Origin: Thioclava pacifica DSM 10166
GTDB lineage: Bacteria; Pseudomonadota; Alphaproteobacteria; Rhodobacterales; Rhodobacteraceae
Direction of reading: 5' to 3'
Assembly: GCF_000714535.1 (NCBI RefSeq)
Contig: NZ_AUND01000001.1
Location: 372,001 to 436,000 of the forward strand
DNA: 64,000 nt
Shown here: piece after piece, positions 60,639 through 64,000 of the stretch
How the letters are laid out: every line of letters starts with the position of its first letter
Numbering within the stretch: position 1 is the first letter of the stretch
Translations under genes and position numbers: made by a program
Notes under the pieces: model-generated
Told to the model about the DNA's origin: nothing
Seen by the model: the letters and a program-made list of their open reading frames with translations, nothing else
The model's database searches: none

Positions 60639-61298
60639 TCAATCGCTCGCCATGCCCTCGACGAGGGGAACGAACCGCACCGGGCGCAATTCTTCATAGT
60701 CGAAACCTGTCTCGAGCCGGCGCACCCGGATCAGGCTCTGCACCGTGTCCGACTGGCCCACGGGCAAAACCATGATACCTCCGATCTTGAGCTGGGCCAA
60801 GAGCGGCCCCGGAGGGTCTTCGGCTGCCGCGGTCACGATGATTCTATCGAACGGGGCCTGATCGGGCAGCCCGCGCGAGCCATCTCCCGCGATCGCCACG
60901 ATATTGGGCAGCGCAAGCACCGTGAACACGGCCTCGGCCTCGCGCACCAGCCGCCGATGGCGGTCGACCGTGTAGACGCGGCGGGCAAGCTGGCTCAGGA
61001 TCGCCGCCTGATAGCCCGAGCCGGTGCCAATCTCGAGCACGGTATCGCGTGGGCCCGCCTGCAGGGCCTGGGTCATCAGCCCTACGACCGAGGGTTGGCT
61101 GATCGTCTGGCCGCAGGCGATGGGCAGGGGCATGTCTTCATAGGCGCGATCGGCAAAAAGCCCGCGCACGAAGCGCCCGCGGTCGATCTCTTCCATCGCC
61201 GAGAGCGTGCGCGCATCGGTGACCCCCTTCGAGCGCAGCGCGAAGAGGAAGCGCATCTTGCGCTCGGCCAGATCCTCCTGCGACGGCTCCTCGCTCAT
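60639..61298 (-). CDS. pcm: Protein-L-isoaspartate O-methyltransferase
   Basis: A 219-residue PCMT, repairing isoaspartyl damage using S-adenosylmethionine. The AdoMet motif is [15 protein letters not shown] near residue 86. Isoaspartate-recognition features such as [18 protein letters not shown] near residue 62 and [13 protein letters not shown] precede and follow it. The start overlaps the surE stop by 4 bases. Order surE, pcm, nlpD is conserved across proteobacteria. Confidence 0.94.
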   Translation of the reverse strand: MSEEPSQEDLAERKMRFLFALRSKGVTDARTLSAMEEIDRGRFVRGLFADRAYEDMPLPIACGQTISQPSVVGLMTQALQAGPRDTVLEIGTGSGYQAAILSQLARRVYTVDRHRRLVREAEAVFTVLALPNIVAIAGDGSRGLPDQAPFDRIIVTAAAEDPPGPLLAQLKIGGIMVLPVGQSDTVQSLIRVRRLETGFDYEELRPVRFVPLVEGMASD

Positions 61299-62080
61299 CC
61301 CAGACGGGCCTCCAGATCGGCCAGAACGTCATGCGCGGTCAGATCCGCCCGCATCGGTGTGACCGAGATATAGCCATCGAGGTTCACCGCTGCATCCGTG
61401 CCGGGCTGGGTCGGGGTGTGCTGCGGGCCGCCCTTGATCCACAGGAACCGCCGCCCCGAGGGCGCGTGATGCGCTTCGGTGGAGAAATAGCAATCCTTGC
61501 GGAAGCCCTGGGCCGCCACCTTGTGACCCTTCACATGCGCGGCGAGGACGGGCGGGAAATTCACATTGTAGAAGACCCGGTAATCCCCATCGTCCCAGAT
61601 CCCGTTGTCGAGCAGCCTGCGCACGAGCGCCGCACCATGGACGCGGGCGGCCTCGAACATGTCGGGCGCGTTGAACACCTCCGGCCCGAGGAATTGCGAC
61701 ATCGCGATCGCGGGCACGCCTTGCAGCGCCGCCTCCATCGCGCCGCCCAGCGTGCCGGAGTAGAGCGCATTATCGGCCGAGTTGTTGCCCCGGTTCACGC
61801 CCGAGAGCACCAGATCAGGGCGCTGGCCTTCGAGCACATCGTAAAGCCCTGCCATCACGCAATCGGCGGGGCTGCCCTCGGCTGCAAAGCGCCGCTCGGA
61901 GAGCTTCGAGATCATCATCGGGCGGGTATAGGAGATGCAATGACCGACGCCGGATTGCTCGAAGGCGGGGGCCACGGTCCAGACCTCGCCATCCGGGCCT
62001 GCGATCTCTTCGGCGATTTCGCTCAGGACTTCGAGCCCCGGCGCGTCGATCCCGTCGTCATTTGTGATGAGAATGCGCAT
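61295..62080 (-). CDS. surE: 5'/3'-nucleotidase SurE
   Basis: A 261-residue SurE phosphatase, acting on nucleoside monophosphates and short polyphosphate in stationary phase. The metal-binding N-terminus [15 protein letters not shown] holds Asp8-Asp9. [18 protein letters not shown] is the conserved catalytic and ligand region. The ATG at 62080 starts the family N-terminus; an upstream extension in frame is not conserved. First gene of the minus-strand surE-pcm-nlpD unit. Confidence 0.95.
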   Translation of the reverse strand: MRILITNDDGIDAPGLEVLSEIAEEIAGPDGEVWTVAPAFEQSGVGHCISYTRPMMISKLSERRFAAEGSPADCVMAGLYDVLEGQRPDLVLSGVNRGNNSADNALYSGTLGGAMEAALQGVPAIAMSQFLGPEVFNAPDMFEAARVHGAALVRRLLDNGIWDDGDYRVFYNVNFPPVLAAHVKGHKVAAQGFRKDCYFSTEAHHAPSGRRFLWIKGGPQHTPTQPGTDAAVNLDGYISVTPMRADLTAHDVLADLEARLG

Positions 62081-62208
62081 TCCGCCCCCGCTGTCCTGCC
62101 GTTCCACCCGATGCTTAACGCGGGGGCGGGCAAGGGTAAAGCGGACCCGCGCCACAGGGCGCGAGTGTCGCCAAAGCGCCGCAGGACGGTGGGATCAGAT
62201 GTGGCCGA

Positions 62209-62883
62209 TCAGAGCGCCGCGAGAATGCGTCGCGCCTCGTCATGACGATCGGCCAGCACCGAGCGATCTTCGCCCGGGAAAAACCGCCCGCGCAGAGCGG
62301 TTGCCATGGGCTTCGGCTCGGCGATGACCACGCGCGGCCCGATCTTCGCGGTCTCCGCCTGCCAGCTACGCACCATCGCCATCTGCGCGGCTTTCGTTGC
62401 GCCATAGACGCTGAAAAATTTCTGTCCCGCGCGGTGGTCGTCGAAGAACAGCGCCGTGCCTTGCCGGGCCAGCAATAGGGGCTCGATCAGCCCGATCAGC
62501 TGCGCCGTCGCCGTCATGTTCACCGCGGTCGATTTCGCAAGTTCTTTGGCGTCGATATGGCCTGCCGGGCACAGGGGGGCCGCATGGATTGCCGTATGCA
62601 CCCAGAGATCGACGCCTCCCCAACGCGCGCCCACCGATTGCGCCAGATGCGCCATCTGCTCGGGCTCGGTCACATCGAGCGGACCGAGCGAGGCACTGCC
62701 ACCCACGGCCTGGATCCGGTCATCCAGCTCTTCGAGAGCGCCCGAGGTCTTGGCGACAGCCATGATATGCCAGCCCTCGGCGGCCAGCGCCTCGGCAATC
62801 GCGGCGCCGATGCCCCGCGAGGCGCCGGTGACAAGGGCGAGTTTCTTGCCCTGAGAAGGGTCTTGAGTCTGATCCGTGCTCAT
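62209..62883 (-). CDS. SDR-fold protein with a modified active site
   Basis: A 224-residue short-chain dehydrogenase/reductase fold protein. The dinucleotide motif TGASRGIG is intact at 19-26, and the Tyr160-x3-Lys164 pair is present (SVYGATK). However, NNAG is replaced by WVHTAI (about 94-99), and the catalytic Ser expected 13 residues before Tyr is Phe147 in ALFFDDHRAG. It may bind NAD(P) without ordinary SDR chemistry. No clear ribosome site precedes the ATG. The DUF1284 gene lies 86 bases upstream on the same strand. Confidence 0.75.
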   Translation of the reverse strand: MSTDQTQDPSQGKKLALVTGASRGIGAAIAEALAAEGWHIMAVAKTSGALEELDDRIQAVGGSASLGPLDVTEPEQMAHLAQSVGARWGGVDLWVHTAIHAAPLCPAGHIDAKELAKSTAVNMTATAQLIGLIEPLLLARQGTALFFDDHRAGQKFFSVYGATKAAQMAMVRSWQAETAKIGPRVVIAEPKPMATALRGRFFPGEDRSVLADRHDEARRILAAL

Positions 62884-62969
62884 GGCGCGGGTTGTGCCAC
62901 CGCGCGTGGTTCCGCGCAAGCGTCGCATTGCGCTCTGCGACACCGGCACGCAGATTTCGCCATTGCGCG

Positions 62970-63386
62970 TCAGCGGTCCGCCTTGAGCCGATCCAGAGCC
63001 TTGGCGCACATGCCGCCGGCCAGCCACTGGCAGCCGGAGCAAATCTCGTTCAAGGCGCCCGCCGGCAAGGCCGCCATTCGATCCAAGGCCTCGCCCCAGC
63101 GCAACACATCCCCCGGCGCGACTTCGAGCGCGCGCGCATGGGCGGCGTCGAGCCGCGCGATCCGGTCTTGCGCCACGCAAAGCGCGCCGCGCCGCGAAGG
63201 GCAGGGCGCACAGATGTCATCTGCGGCTGCGACCACCTCGATCTTGACGTCCTCGCCGTCGGGGCGCCGCAAGCGCCCCCCGACGATCGCGCTCATATTC
63301 GCGGTGAAGCCTTCCGAATAGCCTTTCCCCTCGAAGCCCAGTGAACACAGAAAATGATGAGGGCGAAATTTCAGGCGCTCACACAT
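62970..63386 (-). CDS. DUF1284 family cysteine-rich protein
   Basis: A 138-residue protein starting with MCERLKFRPHHFLC, the DUF1284 hallmark RPHHFLC, followed by CAPCPSRRGALC near residue 59 and CSGCQWLAGGMC near residue 116. The spaced cysteines suggest an Fe-S or zinc site. Function is not established. The start is preceded by the recurrent leader whose AAGAAGAAG serves as ribosome site. It lies between gltA and the SDR gene on the minus strand. Confidence 0.8.
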   Translation of the reverse strand: MCERLKFRPHHFLCSLGFEGKGYSEGFTANMSAIVGGRLRRPDGEDVKIEVVAAADDICAPCPSRRGALCVAQDRIARLDAAHARALEVAPGDVLRWGEALDRMAALPAGALNEICSGCQWLAGGMCAKALDRLKADR

Positions 63387-63453
63387 GGGGCTTCTTCTTG
63401 ATCCAAATATCTCGGGGTGAGCGCGCTGCGGCGCGCGAGGGGCAGAGCCCCTC
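63387..63453 (-). repeat. Recurrent hairpin/ATATTT leader element, copy 3
   Basis: On the minus strand GAGGGGC-TCT-GCCCCTC is followed by CCCCGAGATATTTGG and ATCAAGAAGAAG, ending 5 bases before the DUF1284 ATG. It matches the copies at 21003 and 49364 in order and content. Confidence 0.6.
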
Positions 63454-63520
63454 CCTTGCCTTCCGTTGCCACGACACGGCGGCGGCGGGGCACACAGCCC
63501 ATCCCCGTTTCCCATAGTGA

Positions 63521-63546
63521 ACGGGCCGAAGGTTTCCCCTCGGCCC
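63521..63546 (-). terminator. Stem-loop after gltA
   Basis: CGGGCCGA and TTCGGCCCG-type arms pair over 8-9 bases around GGGGAAACC on the minus strand, 22 bases past the citrate synthase stop. No long T-run follows. Confidence 0.5.
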
Positions 63547-63567
63547 GCTCAAACCTAATAGAAAAGA

Positions 63568-64000
63568 TCAGCGCTTTTCGACATCCACGTAGTCGCGGAA
63601 AGTCGCGCCGGTATAGAGCTGGCGCGGGCGACCGATCTTGTTGGTCGGATCCTCGATCATCTCTTTCCACTGCGAAATCCAGCCCACGGTGCGCGAGAGC
63701 GCGAAGATCGGGGTGAACATCGAGGTCGGGAAGCCCATCGCCTCGAGGATGATCCCCGAGTAGAAATCGACATTCGGATAGAGCTTCTTCGAGACGAAAT
63801 ATTCGTCCTCGAGCGCGATCTTCTCGAGCTCCTTGGCGACCTGAAGCGTCGGGTTGTCGTGGATGCCGAGCAGGTCGAGCACCTCGTCGGCCGATTCCTT
63901 CATCACCTTCGCGCGCGGGTCGAAGTTCTTGTAGACGCGGTGGCCGAAGCCCATCAGGCGGAAGGGATCGTCCTTGTCCTTGGCGCGCTTGATATATTCC
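63568..64000 (-). CDS. gltA: Citrate synthase, C-terminal part (cut by window edge)
   Basis: The frame is open through base 64000, so about 143 C-terminal residues of an approximately 430-residue type-II citrate synthase are visible. The catalytic segment [20 protein letters not shown] contains the His, and the [24 protein letters not shown] stretch holds the conserved Asp-Phe. The end is [15 protein letters not shown]. The enzyme condenses acetyl-CoA with oxaloacetate as TCA cycle entry. The large hexameric NADH-sensitive type is expected in this lineage. Confidence 0.95.
   Translation of the reverse strand, partial: EYIKRAKDKDDPFRLMGFGHRVYKNFDPRAKVMKESADEVLDLLGIHDNPTLQVAKELEKIALEDEYFVSKKLYPNVDFYSGIILEAMGFPTSMFTPIFALSRTVGWISQWKEMIEDPTNKIGRPRQLYTGATFRDYVDVEKR

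Noticed and set aside
1-64000. CRISPR arrays, insertion sequences, prophage and tRNA/rRNA genes
   Set aside because: No direct-repeat arrays, transposase motifs, integrase genes or RNA gene signatures were seen by eye; a dedicated search could still find small ones.

Overview
The window is high-GC DNA with tightly packed genes, many 1-4 base start/stop overlaps and GTG starts. It comes from an alphaproteobacterium, most likely a sulfur-oxidising Rhodobacteraceae (Paracoccus/Rhodovulum/Thioclava type). This placement rests on a periplasmic sox cluster with the Paracoccus gene order, an Fe-type SodB, the radA-cvpA-purF run, a zapA operon with an upstream coiled-coil gene, and a recurrent family-style intergenic leader element. 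It is inference from gene content, not a database match. No tRNA, rRNA, CRISPR array, insertion sequence or prophage was recognised.

Layout. 1-16.6 kb: a 5'-truncated aldehyde dehydrogenase, an amino-acid permease, a lipid A type acyltransferase, a DMT permease, transketolase, a zapA operon ending in a lysozyme-inhibitor-like gene, then a minus-strand run (thioredoxin-fold isomerase, alpha/beta hydrolase, radA, cvpA, purF), prs, a tiny Lys-rich protein, a second DMT permease and sodB. 16.6-23 kb: a gene-poor stretch with a host-attachment family protein and one unrecognised small ORF, then rarD, a LOG family protein, a LysM membrane protein and an Atm1-like ABC exporter. 23-38 kb: two RND efflux systems (minus-strand 23.2-27.9 kb, plus-strand 33.6-37.8 kb) enclosing a YfgM-like TPR protein, bamB, der and serS. 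38-49.3 kb: an isolated HNH nuclease followed by soxT-R-S (minus) and soxV-W-X-Y-Z-A-B-C-D (plus). 49.3-55.4 kb: a glycerate kinase family gene, a retropepsin-like membrane protease, MarC, a shortened YafY-type regulator and tatABC with an AAA ATPase. 55.4-64 kb: an arginine catabolic operon (arginase, ornithine cyclodeaminase, FAD amine oxidase) opposite an Lrp regulator, then the surE-pcm-nlpD block, a degenerate SDR, a DUF1284 protein and the 3' part of gltA.

How it works together. SoxT is a candidate importer of a sulfur anion and SoxR a thiol-switch repressor. SoxS, SoxV and SoxW form a periplasmic thiol-reducing branch that would keep the SoxY carrier cysteine active. SoxXA loads thiosulfate onto SoxYZ, SoxB releases sulfate, and SoxCD oxidises the remaining sulfane, so complete oxidation without sulfur globules is expected. 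SoxY, SoxB and SoxC carry twin-arginine signals, and tatABC lies a few kilobases away. No soxE, soxF, soxG or soxH follows soxD.

The most unusual signals are regulatory: a strong intrinsic terminator between soxA and soxB, three tandem stem-loops between soxZ and soxA, a sequence element shared about 80-100 bases upstream of soxV, soxX and soxB, and a hairpin-plus-ATATTT leader found in three copies directly upstream of start codons. The best candidate for an undescribed system is the lone HNH nuclease at 38.0 kb with its unassigned N-terminal domain.
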